From Epiperipatus broadwayi (lineage: Eukaryota; Onychophora; Udeonychophora; Euonychophora; Peripatidae), in the NCBI GenBank assembly GCA_028023455.1, contig JAQFVV010012395.1:3906001-3970000 (forward strand): a stretch of DNA of 64,000 bases, given 5' to 3'. The position numbers and the translations under genes were made by a program. The notes under the pieces were generated by a model that had not been told where the DNA came from, searched no databases, and saw only the letters and a list, made by a program, of their open reading frames with translations. Within the stretch, counting starts at the first letter, position 1; every line of letters starts with the position of its first letter. This document shows positions 42,901 to 55,186 of the stretch, piece by piece.

Positions 42901-44340
42901 ATATATATAATTATAAAAGGATGTAATGTTATTTGGTCTTTATGTTTCATGTTTCTTCCTAAATTAAATTATAGCTACAAGTGATAAAATATATAATATA
43001 ACCTTATATTATATAACCTTATATTATAACCTTATATTAGCTATATTTTCTTTAGATTCCTGACATTTCATAAAAATATAAAATATAATATATATTATAA
43101 CCAATGAAAGTGACAAAGACGAGATAATAATGATAATGGCAAAAATATCTATAAAATGACAATACAACATTTAGCCAAAATTATAAATATCACATTAGGC
43201 TAACCTCAGGGTGCTATATTAGTAATATATGCCAATAATAACAAGAGCTACAGTGATCAAAATAATTACTAAGAATTATAAATATGTTAATAATCACTCA
43301 AATTAAAATTAAGAGAAGTAAAATTTTCAACTCATTCTTATAAACTATAGAAATTCTTAATATTAAAACACATATCAAAAGTAGTCCTGTTATAATATTT
43401 CTCTTTTTCATAATAAAATAGTTTATTACCTCCCCCCCCCCGCCCGCTTCCAATGTATAATCTTACACCTCACAACCAGTATGCCAATATTTTATTGCCA
43501 TGATCAGATCCATAGTTCAAGATTTTAGATAAAAATATTCATGTTCTTAAATCTTATTTACCTGCTTGTGCCATTTTCTTTTCATAATAGTTTCTTTTAT
43601 ATAAAATATAATTTTTTCTCATCATTGTATAATAATAAAAAGATCTCAGGATTCATTATACATATTGTAATCTTTTATGTTATTTATAAATTAGTAAGCA
43701 AATGAATGGCATCCTAGTGAAAAGTATGAGGAGAGGTATACTTTTTCTAAAGATAATGTCTGCCTACAGTACAATAATAATAACAATAATTAATTTTAAT
43801 AGACAAATATTTTAATTAAACTAAAATGCATAAAACTCTTAATTTAGAATAATATAATAATATTTTTAGAATAGCCTTCGAATACCAAAAATGGATAAAG
43901 AATTTTATAACCACTCAGAATACTCTATTAATAAATTAAACCAATTTCTCTTATAGATGTAAACAAACAATTTAATCATTTCAATTGACTATAGTAATCA
44001 GCTAATGATATTAAATGAAGCAGATAAAAGTTTATTATAAAAGCAGTCTTCTTTAAATAATTGTAATAAAATTATAGTGATCAGTAAAAATTTAAAAAAA
44101 ATTGATAAATATTTTGTTTTCCTCGGATGCATTTTTAACATCTATAAATCATTATAACTAAATGATTTATTATCTTTAATTCATGTAAATGTATTCTGAA
44201 TAACTAAAATAAACTATAATTGCATCATGAATTATATGTTTAGATTTCTGGATAAATGATATGTGAATAAGATAATGTTGAAACTCTAAACAAGACTTTA
44301 CAAAAAATATAACATTTATTTACAGAAAGACAATTCAACA
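42901..44340. other. AT-rich stretch, no gene
   Basis: A C-run at 43432-43445 and (TA)-rich tracts; tandem ACCTTATATTAT near 43012-43040. No coding signal. Confidence 0.35.
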
Positions 44341-44360
44341 ATAATATAGTTGGAAATGCA

Positions 44361-44489
44361 CAAAATGGTCGAGAGGTCAGCGATAGCTGCTTTGCAAGCA
44401 GTTGTCCAGGGTTGGCGGATTCGCTTCCCGGCTGATGCTACGACACATGAGAAAAAAATATATAGTACAATGCAATTTTACTACATTGA
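44361..44489 (+). mobile_element. tRNA-derived SINE, family S1, copy 2
   Basis: The A-box-like TGGTCGAGAGGTCAGCG, anticodon arm GCTGC-TTTGCAA-GCAGT and B-box-like region ending TTCCCGGCTGATGC match the minus-strand copy at 36045-36155. A 9-bp direct repeat GGAAATGCA (44352-44360 and 44490-44498) may be the target duplication. The loop reads TGC where the other copy reads TAC, showing drift and not decoding function. Confidence 0.65.
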
Positions 44490-45014
44490 GGAAATGCAAT
44501 TTCAAAGTTAGCAATTTAAACTCACAAACAAATAAATTAACAAATTATATGTTAATTAACTTTTATTTATTTTGGTTGACTGAAATAAATCTTATGAATA
44601 GGGGTACTGTTACAAAATTTTTTTGCATTTCCTGACTAATAAAGTTTAAACTAATATAGGTATTATTATTACAAAACTTCTATAGCTTCCTAAATGACAA
44701 AAGTTCTCTTACAGTAAGCATTATTATACAAGTTTTACATTTTTCTGCCTGATAACGTTTTACTAACATAACCATTACCTTAATAATTCTATATCTTTTT
44801 AACTGATAACAAAGTTTCACTAATTTATGCATTATTTCAAGAAATTTCACATTTGCATACAATCACACTATAATACTGTCCTAAACAATGAGTAAATCTA
44901 AATATTATTCATGTCTTAGCAATCCAGAAATTATTTGATACTGAATGATGATGATGATGATGATGCTGATTATGTATATTACTTATTTAGGTTTATAAAT
45001 ACAATTTTGAAATT

Positions 45015-45126
45015 TTAAATAAAGAAATTCTCAGTGTTGTATTCTGTAATGCTGGCAAGGCATGGCAGAACAGATTTACACATCTGGACAATCTCTAATC
45101 TACACAAAGAATAATCAAAAGTGCAC
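45015..45126 (-). CDS. Weak candidate terminal exon
   Basis: Minus strand: a good acceptor-like TCATCTCTTCAG at 45127-45138 precedes an open segment, CTFDYSLCRLEIVQMCKSVL then PCLASITEYNTENFFI and a TAA stop at 45017-45015. The C-x-F-x-x-x-x-C start is loosely like a MAM domain opening, but nothing after it fits, so I give no family. It could be chance. Confidence 0.2.
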
Positions 45127-45529
45127 CTGAAGAGATGACATTCTTCAAAAAAATAACCATATCAATTACCATAATAATAAAGATACATTGTACACCATAT
45201 GTTGTTGAAATACAAAATATGATACTTCTGAGAAGAAAAAGATCAATAAGGCAATAAATCTAGTGATGACATAAATGCAAAAATGCACCTACATTCAGAG
45301 GGCAAATAAATATGCCAGGACCTTTGTTTCTGAACATATGAGAAAAGTGGGAGTGGACCATTACAAAAATTAGAAATAATAAGGATTGCCTCAAACAAAG
45401 CATTTATGCAAACATGAAATATAAATATACATAGCAATAAGCAGAAAAATATCATAAGAAGAGGGAGTGAAGGCTAGCATCTCTTTATAAATATATATGT
45501 GCTGTCAAAAATCAATATCATCAAGAGAG

Positions 45530-45700
45530 AGATAAAGAATGAATCTATCTTTTCACAAAGATTTTATCTTGTGTTTGAAAGTAAGAGTATTCATTTATAA
45601 TTAAAAATCTACAAAGCGCATTTGCATTAGCTTACTCATTATTAATATTACAGTTTATAAACGTAGCGCTATATAAAATAAATATTTCATTTATTATTGC
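45530..45700 (-). repeat. Dispersed repeat R1, copy 4 (inverted)
   Basis: The reverse complement carries TTTTATATAGCGCTACG, AGCTAATGCAAATGCGC, AAT...CTTACTTTCAAACACAAGATA, in the order of the copies at 20849 and 25075. Confidence 0.6.
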
Positions 45701-46250
45701 TAGGGGGAAATCAAATTGTATAAACAAATAGAGATACACACACATAAAACAAATATTTTGATAAAGAAATATAGAATAGAATCATAAATCTGATTTTGCA
45801 ACACAAAATATTTTAAAAGCAAATAATTACTTTTTTAAAAAAACTAAAGAATAGAACAAACAGTTTTAATATGTTGTGTGCATGCATTAGAGTTAACATA
45901 TTTTAGATTTAACAAAATTGATTTAGTTGTTTAATTTAAAAAGGATATGTATATAGTAATATAATTTATTAAAAGAGCAATTTAAGTTAAATCAAAATAA
46001 GAATCTGGGAATTTACAGGTTTATAATTTATTTGTTTTAAATAAATGATTATAAAATTATTTTAAAGCCAGAAACAAAATGAAGTTATTAAAAAGTTCCC
46101 TCCATTTTGAATGGTATTCATAAAAATTACTACCTTAATTCAAAAGCAGTCAGTTCTATCATCTGCCTTTGGCAATTAGGCAATTTGTCTAAATTTCCCT
46201 GGAAAAATCAGGAAACACCAGTGCAAATTAGGAAATATTACACAATCCAG
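45701..46250. other. AT-rich stretch, no gene
   Basis: Nothing recognised. Confidence 0.3.
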
Positions 46251-46255
46251 ACATC

Positions 46256-46352
46256 AGCAGATCAACAGGTATAAGTACCAATGTTTGAACAAACCAGTTA
46301 GTCAGCTGATCAACAAGTATAAATATTGATGTTTGGACAAATCAGTCAGTCT
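46256..46352 (+). repeat. Two-copy tandem repeat of about 49 bp
   Basis: AG(C/-)AGATCAACAGGTATAAGTA...AAACCAGTTAGTC is followed directly by AGCTGATCAACAAGTATAAATA...AAATCAGTCAGTC. Confidence 0.75.
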
Positions 46353-47561
46353 TTGCAAATTTTTATTGCATTCAAAATCTAAGCCATTAAAACTTTAAAA
46401 TAGCCATTTTGTTTGTCTTCATCAATAAGAAACTATCATGGATTATTATTTCAAACAAATCTCATTTATTGCAGTCAACCGATAATGGAAACTTGATAAA
46501 TTTACTCATAGAATACATCTCACCACTTCAATTAAATTGTTGGTCTTATCATCTTAAAGTAATGGTAAATAGCTGAAGTAATTATAAAATTATGTCTATC
46601 AACTTCAATCAAGTTGCTCGTATTTACTGAAAACAATGGTGAAACAACTTTTCATTTCAAAAAGTGTGAATATTTTATCTAAATGTTATAGATTATATTA
46701 TCATAAATTCTTCAAAGAACAAGTAATATTTTTTTAATTCATACCATCATAAACGTTGTTGATTGGTGAAATGCTGAACTTTAATTAAAAGCAATGGAAT
46801 CAACATGTTTATGGATTATAGTCTATTTGCTTGGTCATATATAATATATATGATCTGAAATATTTGGCAACAAGAATTAAATGTCTATAAATTCATGGAT
46901 TAATAATATATTTCAAATGAAAAAAGTGCTGAATCCTAATCCTTTGGATATTAAGTTATAATGTTTTTTAAATGAATTAGAATTGCTTTTTATAGTAGGC
47001 TACGATTCACTCTCAGTGCTTTAAGAAATGGAGAATGAATTATAAATGCCAAATATATAATTATTGCTTATGGATTGCAAATTAGAAATGGAAAAGATTA
47101 AATATGATAAAAGTTGAATTTATCAACAAGACCTCAAATGGATTAAGATGTCAAATATAACTCACATTGGATTAACCAATGTGCTTAATGGAATTTTATT
47201 CATCTTTATATTGCATTTCAGTAAGGATTAAACTACATGAAGGAAATTGTGCTTATATCATCATTGAGGCTTTTGTTATAATGTTCATTTATTTAGTTAT
47301 TATTATTAATAGTATAATAAAAAAATATAAAAGGTTTCCAGATATTATTATATGAATGTACCGGTAATACTTTTATTAGTTATGATATTGGATATGATTA
47401 CATGTATGATTTGCAATAAGACTAAATTGTATTATTGTAAGTAATTTTTAAGCTTATATAAAATTTTGTTAAATTGAAATTATTATATGTTTTATGTGTT
47501 TTTAAGTTTCAATGTCAAAGTTATAATGAGTTAATAATCCTTAGTTAGATAACAAGATTTA
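46353..47561. other. AT-rich stretch, no gene
   Basis: Nothing recognised beyond short A/T runs. Confidence 0.3.
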
Positions 47562-47777
47562 TAAGGAATATTTTATGCATCACTCCTATATATTGCACCG
47601 GTCAAAAAGAAGCCAACACATCAACAAACCCAAACTCAAAGTCGGATTCAAACTCAGGCGGTTCAAACTGAATTCAAACCCAACTCACAAGCTCAGATCA
47701 AATCAATGGATGACATATATCGATGGTACATGACTATGCGCCAAGGAACTAGCTCAATGGATGATGATGATTAATGA
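47562..47777 (+). CDS. Open frame of unknown origin, Gln-rich then acidic end
   Basis: The frame is open for 71 codons from a TAA upstream to a TAA stop. There is no ATG before MDDIYRW, so if coding it would be an exon or a partial frame. It reads APVKKKPTHQQTQTQSRIQT, then QAVQTEFKPNSQAQIKSMDD and IYRWYMTMRQGTSSMDDDD. Codon choice and composition differ from the flanking AT-rich DNA. Repeated CAAACT-like words explain part of the Gln/Thr richness, so it may be a simple-repeat artefact. No family recognised; a terminal host exon or a retroelement remnant are both possible. Confidence 0.3.
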
Positions 47778-47849
47778 GACCCCTGATTTAACTCTAATGA
47801 AGTATAATAAAATAACTAAGAATCTTTATAAGTCAACTCATATATATAT

Positions 47850-49690
47850 GTGTTCGGGTTGCCAATACAGACAGCGAGCATTAATATTAAAAATAATTAT
47901 TGAATAAGAACAAAAGTTAAAAACCAAATGTGTTAATAAAATGTTTAATAATAATAATAATTTTGTTCAACTTTTAGATTATGATATAGATTATCTCTAG
48001 TCTTTAAACGGAATTTATATTTACAATAAGAATGGCAGTCCTTATTATATGCCAATACGATTACGCAATATTTTAGGAGAAATTTATATCTATGCCCCGA
48101 CGAGGAAGTAAAAGTAGATAAAGGTATTTGTCTGTGACAGAAATTATGATTCAAATTCTAAAAGAAAGAATGTGATATTTATTTTCACATTCGTAAATCA
48201 ATTCACAAAGGGCAAGATACATGTTTAGGGAATAACTTTAATATTTAATATTAAACTTACTTAATTATAAATAAACATGAATTTGTTCGACTTTAATAAA
48301 ATCAATTCATCACGATTTACGAGCATGAGAGCGGGCTTTACTGGAACTGAGAAATAAACGGTACTGACGACTTATGAGCTATAAGAATAAATATGAAAAA
48401 TAATGGCTTGTCTGTGATTTGAGAAAATAGCAGGGCGCTTGTATTTGACAAGTCTTTGATGCCCTATATGAAGGATCCATAGAACACGGAAAACCAGGTT
48501 GGGTCGTAGCCTCGAACCTTTGGTGTTCCAAATATAAAACGAGCAAGTGAGGAAGTACTTTCTTCCTATGTAATTTAACGAACAGTAATATCACCGAGGA
48601 CAAGCCTGTGAAGCAGGAGATGGCTCGCGTCAGCAACGTTCGGAAAAATGATGACTTGGTAATCATCTTTTAATTAATAATAAAACCCATTTTATATAAC
48701 GAATGCTCTACGTGATGACCTGATCAAGTTAAATTACAGTCAAATGTGCTTTAATCAACAAATATTTAATGCAATTAGAAAATACTTTAATTATACCCTA
48801 AATCTCATGCCCTCCCTGAATATTAATAGAAAGTATAACATTTGAATTAGAATATATATTCATTTAATTCCTTTATCAACCTTTTTGCGAAACAATATAT
48901 TAATGTGAATAAATAACTATTATAAATTCAGTAAAGTGGCCGGAGCATAGGTTAAAAATTGAGCTAATAATTTGTTGTTATTAGCCATTAATAAAATAGC
49001 AAAAATTGTACAAATCATTCAACTCGATAATTAATAGAACTGTATCAAAATAGTTCTAGTGGATAAGAATTACTGTAAAAATAAATATAATATTATTTAA
49101 CAAGGCAAATGCAATGAAGAAAATTATTATCGAGTTGAAGTTATTATTGGCATATAATAAAAAATAAACAACATTAATAAATCACACAATAAATATATAT
49201 AATATAATAAATGAACCGCCATCGTAAGAAAAGAGAAAGTTAACAAATATTAAATTTAAAGACTAGAGATTAAAATAGAGAATTACTACATAATTTAAAA
49301 AGCATTAATACATTAAGGAAAGAGAAGAGCTTTTAATAATACTTAATTTGAAGGTAGTGTAAAATAAAGTTTGAAGACCGGTGAGAAAGTAGCGGTTCAT
49401 ATAAGAAAGATATTACCATTTCTTCATGGTTGGCTCCTTAAATTACACACGGCAGAGTCCAGTTGGATGAAACGTAGATGCGCATTTTGGAAAATTATTT
49501 GAATGACATTTTGAAGGATTTCTCTAAGGTTTACGCAGCTTACGATTGGTATATGAATTTTTATATTACAGCCACATTGAAGATTTTCAGGGGACTTCAG
49601 GAACTGTAGTCAGACTCCTGAAGTTAAGCCCCCCCCCCACCATGGTAGAAACACTATTTTACTTCATAATTTAACTGGGCGGCTTCTTCT
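47850..49690. other. Compositionally distinct stretch, possible unrecognised retroelement
   Basis: It starts TGTTCGGGTTGCC right after (TA)n and is G/C-richer than its neighbours around 48380-48665, 49420-49500 and 49585-49650. A TATAAAA box lies at 48533-48539. The minus-strand 95-codon frame at 48379-48666 and a 43-codon plus frame near 49475-49605 have no recognisable motif. No second copy is in the window, so LTR status cannot be tested. Confidence 0.3.
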
Positions 49691-50396
49691 CTAATGAAAT
49701 ATATATGGCTTCTCTTAATGAGGAATAATAGCTGCTTGGAAACTTTTCCTGGGCTCTTTATACTGTATCTGATGCCTTCAGGCTAGTGCTTCTTTCCTAA
49801 TCTAGTTGTTTTTAGATACATTCCTTCGATAAGGCTTTCAAACTCATTAACTTGAATTCATTTTCTAATTAGAAAATGAATTTTTAAAATCAGAAAATGA
49901 TTTTAATTAGGACCATCCTTACATTTTAAATACTTATCTTTTTCTAATTAATAAAAACTTTACCCATTGTTTTTGGAAAGCGACAATCTGAAAGCTTATC
50001 GAAAGAATGTAGCTTTTAATCACTAAAAATTTGAACAAACTATTTAAAGTAAAATAAAACATTTTTAGAACGAATATGTACATTTAAATATTTATAAATA
50101 TATACGCACAATCCACGCAGTTATAATATATATAATCATGAATAATTCTAACATGAATTTATTAATAGAAATGATTAGCTTAAATCTCAAATGAGTTAAT
50201 TTTAACACACATTTATAATAGTTTTTCTTTAAGGAAACTAGCGTGGACCGAACGTAGAAAGCCCCATTGCATCGGAAATTCAAGGTTAGTACAAGGGTTT
50301 GAAGTTGTCTACATGTGAAAGATCATGAAGCTAGGATCGAACTTAGATCCGACTGCTTCAATATTAGGATTAATTTTTAAAATGTTATTGTTATAG

Positions 50397-51021
50397 CACT
50401 CCCTTCTTTCAGAAGTAGACTATTCCAGATGCCTCCTTATCTGATTGGATTAAGCATTGTTTGCCACAGGCCAATAGGCTGATGTATAGATAACAACATA
50501 GCCAATGATTATTACAGGCCAATAAACAATGATGCTTGCTAAATCCGAAGGTTTTCAATAAGGTCAGGAATCTGGGTATAAATAGTCAGCCTTTTGTAAG
50601 GATCAAGGAAGAGTGTGTCTAACCTGAACAGACTCTTTGCGTTCTCCCAGCGAAACTCTGCTAACCTAAACAGCAGCAAGTATTCCCATTAATAGCACTA
50701 CACTATTTAGATCTATGCAGCTAGACAAGTCCCACAGAGACTGGATGCTGCTAAGATCACTCTCGGCTCGAGGCAAGCTGTCTTGTACAGCTGGAAGAGT
50801 CATAGACCTTACCAGTGAGGCAAGCCATCAGGTGTGGCTGAAAGCAGCAGGCAGAACCCAGAATTATGTTAAACTCCAAGATTCAACTTGTAAATATTCA
50901 TTTGTATATATATTGTATTGTATATATTTGTACATAATAAATATATTAATTGTAAGACGTTTCAGTATTATTTTACATTATTTACTGTTGTTTGGGTCTG
51001 TAATATAGACCAAACACTACA
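50397..51021 (+). mobile_element. Candidate solo LTR or promoter-bearing insertion
   Basis: Three CCAAT boxes (50471-50475, 50502-50506, 50519-50523) precede TATAAATAG (50577-50585), and AATAAA is at 50936-50941. This is the layout of an LTR U3-R-U5 or a real promoter. The block ends ACACTACA at 51021. A 7-bp repeat GTTATAG flanks it (50390-50396 and 51022-51028), but the left edge does not start with TG. The 97-codon plus frame at 50715-51008 shows no domain I know. No second copy is in the window. Confidence 0.4.
50577..50585 (+). promoter_or_regulatory. TATA box with upstream CCAAT boxes
   Basis: TATAAATAG with CCAAT at 50471, 50502 and 50519. The spacing is typical of RNA polymerase II promoters. 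The owner is unknown (LTR or gene). Confidence 0.45.
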
Positions 51022-51028
51022 GTTATAG

Positions 51029-52102
51029 TATGCAATAAAGCATCCTAGTGATACAAGTTATTTTGTTAATAGAGTTTTACTAATAAGCCTTCAAATGAAT
51101 CCAGTAAAGGATCTTGAGATGTAATAAATAAGCCATATGTTTTAAATATCATTTAGGAGTGCTAAGCAATAATTTCACCGTTTTTTTTTTAAAGAAATGA
51201 AAACTTCTTCAGTGTTTCTATGTGAAGTTGACTAATTGTTGATTAGTTATTGAAACAAACTAAGTAAGGATAGCATAAAGCAACTATTATTTATTATGAT
51301 GATTATTGTTATTATCTTCCAGTATTTAAATTGAGGATTTGCTTTTAAATAATATGCATTCTACTACGATTGAGTGTTAGTGTCTTTGCAACACTGTATG
51401 ATTAAACACTTTCATATCCCAAGCTCAGGTAATATATATATATTATAACTAATTACGTTTATATCATTTGTTTATAATTTTTTTATTATTCTTTAATAAA
51501 GTAATTCTTAATGTTAATACTTCTCTTTTGTCATTATTAAAAAAACATCATTACATATTTATGAAATAAAGGTCATATTTTATGATATTAGATTACACAT
51601 AAACCTATTTGGATTGGATACATCATATATTGTTATTGTTAATTATCTGATATACGAGGATATAGTGTAAAATGACGATTGTCTTTTACATTATCGTATG
51701 CAAAGATAAATAAATAAATTTTACATGCATACGTTTATCTTTTATGTAAATGATTATAATTGATTAGTAACCCCAGATAAATCATTAGTCAACATTATTT
51801 TTAGAATTGCTAGCATTAGTTTAAACACAAATCAATTTATGCTTAAATAGTTTTTTTAGTAACGAACACTATGTTAAAAAATATTTATTTATAATTTGTA
51901 TCGCAAATATACTGAAATGCCCTGAGAAAATTATTTATTTCTAAATTTTACATATTATAAAAATATAAAAAAGCATTAATATTTATTTGATGTGAAAGTA
52001 GAAACATATATGCATTGCAAGTTAATTTGATAAATGCACTTCCACTTAAGAACATCCGTCTCAACTGCTTGTTTTTTGGTCTTGAATATAATTGAAATCA
52101 AG
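51029..52102. other. AT-rich stretch, no gene
   Basis: Nothing recognised; (AT)n near 51431-51445. Confidence 0.3.
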
Positions 52103-52221
52103 AAAACCAATTTTAAACATGCAAAAACTCTCCATATAGTAGTGCCACCTTGTGCTAATCAGAATAATAAATGGATGTCAGAAGGCTTGTGCATAAAATC
52201 CCTATCTAGTGCCTACTCATC

Positions 52222-52278
52222 CAATATCCCCAAACTAGTTTCTGGCTTGTGGCCTTCGTCAGTGAGGAGCATTGGTTC
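52222..52278 (-). ncRNA. Hammerhead ribozyme candidate, left arm
   Basis: Reverse complement of the motif at 52372-52432, with the same CUGACGA core, GGC-CACAA-GCC stem II, GAAAC-UAG-UU and stem I strands. As the arms are alike, it has the same predicted fold on the opposite strand. Confidence 0.55.
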
Positions 52279-52371
52279 TAATAGCACTTCACCTAGATCT
52301 AAGTTCGTCAGTGAGGAGCATTGGTTCTAATAGCACTTCACCTAGATCTTAGATCTAGGTGAAGTGCTATT

Positions 52372-52432
52372 AGAACCAATGCTCCTCACTGACGAAGGCC
52401 ACAAGCCAGAAACTAGTTTGGGGATATTGGAT
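52372..52432 (+). ncRNA. Hammerhead ribozyme candidate, right arm
   Basis: CUGACGA (52389-52395), A-GGC-CACAA-GCC-A, GAAA (52409-52412), C-UA-G, then UU with predicted cleavage after 52418. Inner stem I CTCCTCA/TGGGGA pairs six bases with one G.U, and outer CCAA/TTGG pairs four. All core residues are allowed (U is tolerated at the cleavage position). Confidence 0.6.
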
Positions 52433-52747
52433 GAGTAGGCACTAGATGGCGATTTTATGCACAAGCCTTCTGGCATCCATTGATTACTCTGGTTAGCACA
52501 AGGTGGCAGTACTATATGGAGAGTTTTTGCCTGTTTACTAACAGTTATGTGCTAGCATGAGATGATCATGTGATGTTAAATGGTTTAAAAACCAATTTTA
52601 GTTAGAGACCCTCTTTTGTTGGTTATTATGTATATAATACAGCAATGCAAATTATCATGAAACTTTTTTCATATATTAATGAAATATTCTGAAAAAACTT
52701 CAGCTGAGGCAAGACACTAGGAAAACGTATAACCCTATAAATATATT

Positions 52748-52967
52748 ATCACTTAATAGCACTGAGTTAACTTTCAGTGAATTCCCACCAGAATCATAGT
52801 GCAAACTTAATTAATCATGAGCAGGATAAATTTACATTTCTTGCTGCAATAATTTGCATATTTTATAAACTATACATTCATTTTGCTTCCATAGCAGTTA
52901 CTTAATTAATTTTATGCTATGATTCTGGTGAGCATTTGCCTAAAATTAATTCAGTGCTATTAAGTGA
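52748..52967. repeat. Foldback element with arms of about 65 bp
   Basis: The left arm ACTTAATAGCACTGAGTTAA...CACCAGAATCATAG is inverted in the right arm as CTATGATTCTGGTGAGC...TTCAGTGCTATTAAGT. Spacer about 90 bp. Non-coding. Confidence 0.7.
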
Positions 52968-53042
52968 AAATATATCCTTATGGCTATATCTTTTCATAGA
53001 CACTTGACTTAGATAAAGTTTTTTCTAAGTATATATATATAT

Positions 53043-55178
53043 TGTAACGATATATAAATATGTCGTTACATTAATTTAAAATAAAAACTTAAAAGTTCAC
53101 AAATAAAAGTAAAAAACTAAACGCTAAAATTAAAACATTGTTAAACGTGTATACATTCGCACAGATGTTAAACTTTAAAAAAATTTTTTTTTTCATAAAC
53201 AAAAAAAAAAGGTATTTGAATGTATTTTTTTTAAATAAAAAAATACAAGATTGAAATATAAAAATATTTTAATAAAAAAATAACGTAAGTTAAAATAAAA
53301 ACAGGTATTAATTAATTCCTGTAATCTATAAAAGGAAATGATTGTTTATTAATTATCTAAAAGCTGTTTAATTAAAAAGTCAGATGGAAAGTTAGATAAG
53401 AGAAGAAAGAGATTTTAGCTTGACAAATGGAAGCACTAAGCCTTGGCCCGGACCATAACGAAAAAACAGATTAGTGACGTTTTGTTCAGTGAATCCTTGT
53501 GGATAATATAAAAAGGAGAAATATTGAGTATTGGGCAGTTCCAGCTGTTTGTTTTGAGAGTGGTGATAGAGACGCAATATCACACACTCTCTCTCTATTT
53601 TAAAAAATGAACTGATTGTGATACCGAAAGGAACCAGCTAATGCTACCTCCGGAACATCTGACCGGGTTTCAAACAAGGACTCCGTGGAAAAACAAGAAC
53701 CTGGACTCTTCTTCCGTAAGCTGTTAACAATGAACTTAAAAATTTTTTTAAATAATCAAGAACTTTCGTCAAGTTGAACAAATTAATAAACAAGCCGACT
53801 TATTTAAAATGGACTCTTATCTGACTTTTTGTAAGTTTAAATCAAATTAATAATGGTTAATTTTATATCTTTCCCGATTGTGAAAAGAATCATTTCCCTT
53901 TTAATATTTTTATGTGTAGTAATATTTTATTGGAGAAATTATTAAATGCATTACATTTAAGTTGTCTATAGACGCTTGCATGGATTCGTTTGCGGTTAAT
54001 TAGATTTTGGTTTTCATATTTGATCAAAATATATAGACATTCGATAAATAATGATACCTTACGGTGAGTATCTAAAATGTATTTATTCGGATGTCTTTTA
54101 AGTTATTGGTGACAACGCAAGTATCTTATGGTGAATACTATTGGGTTACTTATAAGTTTCCCTCTGCGATTGTCGGTATCAATAATTTTGTATTTTGATC
54201 GTTTATGTTTATTTTGAAATGTTTTTGACCGTGGAATCTATGTAATCGATCTATACCCAACATTTTTAAATAAATCTGTGCGAACGTATATAAATGTTAA
54301 AATTAAGTCGGGCGCGAATGGCTATATAGTTTTGTAAAGTTGTATTAAGGGAGGGTAATCTTAGGTTATTCATTTCGTAGTTGAATTGGTTCAATGGATT
54401 GGATATATTTGTGTAATTAGTAAATGTAGTATGAGATCCGCTACAGGCAGGATTATAGATATATGCCACACACCCTCTGTTTGCCTATGGATGGGTTTGT
54501 TAAGTCGGCAGAAGACCGCAGTCCATTCCTATGGAGTTTTTAGTTTATTGATCTACTTGCCCACAGATGTCACATTCCTGTTGGTGGAGAGTCAATGTCT
54601 TCTCTATTTCTACTTATTGTTCAGATGTACATTCCTGACAATATAGTATTTTGTGTTGTCGTATCATGCTACATTGAATACATGAATGTATCAGATGGAT
54701 TGGCGCCAGTTGATTGCGAAATTTGTTGCCTAAGGTTAAATCAGGGAAGAATATTTTCCTTTCAAATGCAGACCTATGTAGTCCATTCATACTCGACCCT
54801 CTAAATAAAATATTAAACATTATAGCAAGCTATTTTAAATGTAAAATTAAGATAAAAATCTAAATTTTAAACTTATTCATCGAATTTAGAATGATTTTAT
54901 ATGTGCGTAAATAAATAGTTTTCTGTGTTAATTTCTGGCAGTGGCTTTTATTATTTTATTCTTTTATATTTAAGATATAAAATTTATAGATTTTTATCTC
55001 GGCGTCTCCGCTGAGCTAGTGACAATGGGCTAATGATCTAAATATGTAAATAAAGTGGAATCCTAACAGCGCGTATCTGCCTACTTTATAAATTTTTCTA
55101 GGCTCAAATGCCTAGATGGCGCCCTTTGGTAGTGCGGTGCGGTGCGATGCGATCTCCCACTTCGTTTGGATCATTATA
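53043..55178 (+). mobile_element. Solo LTR of the long-LTR family
   Basis: 2136 bp, from TGTAACGAT to ATTATA. It matches the LTRs at 2931 and 5851 along most of its length, with the same order of TATAGACATTCG, GATGTCTTTTAAGTTATTGGTG, the AGCTAGTGACAATGGGC block and CTAGATGGCGCCC near the end. It is flanked by (TA)n on both sides with no internal region or partner LTR, so it is read as the product of LTR-LTR recombination. Its mid-section (53330-53850) has diverged from the other copies. Confidence 0.7.
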
Positions 55179-55186
55179 ATATATTA

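Larger units (their letters stand above)
52116..52587. mobile_element. Near-palindromic hammerhead-bearing foldback element (copy e)
   Basis: A 13-bp direct repeat AAAACCAATTTTA (52103-52115 and 52588-52600) flanks a 472-bp insert. Positions about 52116-52537 are a near-perfect palindrome centred near 52350 (ACCTAGATCT/AGATCTAGGT). The left arm carries an extra tandem copy of about 48 bp (GTTCGTCAGTGAGGAGCATT...). Each arm holds the hammerhead region, so both strands encode one. The right side extends past the palindrome to GATCATGTGATG, the end motif of the copy at 42395-42887. Confidence 0.8.

Noticed and set aside
44368-44440. Functional tRNA gene (loop TGC)
   Set aside because: The acceptor stem does not pair in this copy, and a second diverged copy with a different loop lies at 36045-36155; a SINE explains both.
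45015-45126. MAM-domain exon
   Set aside because: Only the first eight residues fit the pattern; the rest does not.
47850-49690. LTR retroelement call
   Set aside because: A TG start and a TATA box are suggestive, but there is no partner LTR, primer site or second copy.
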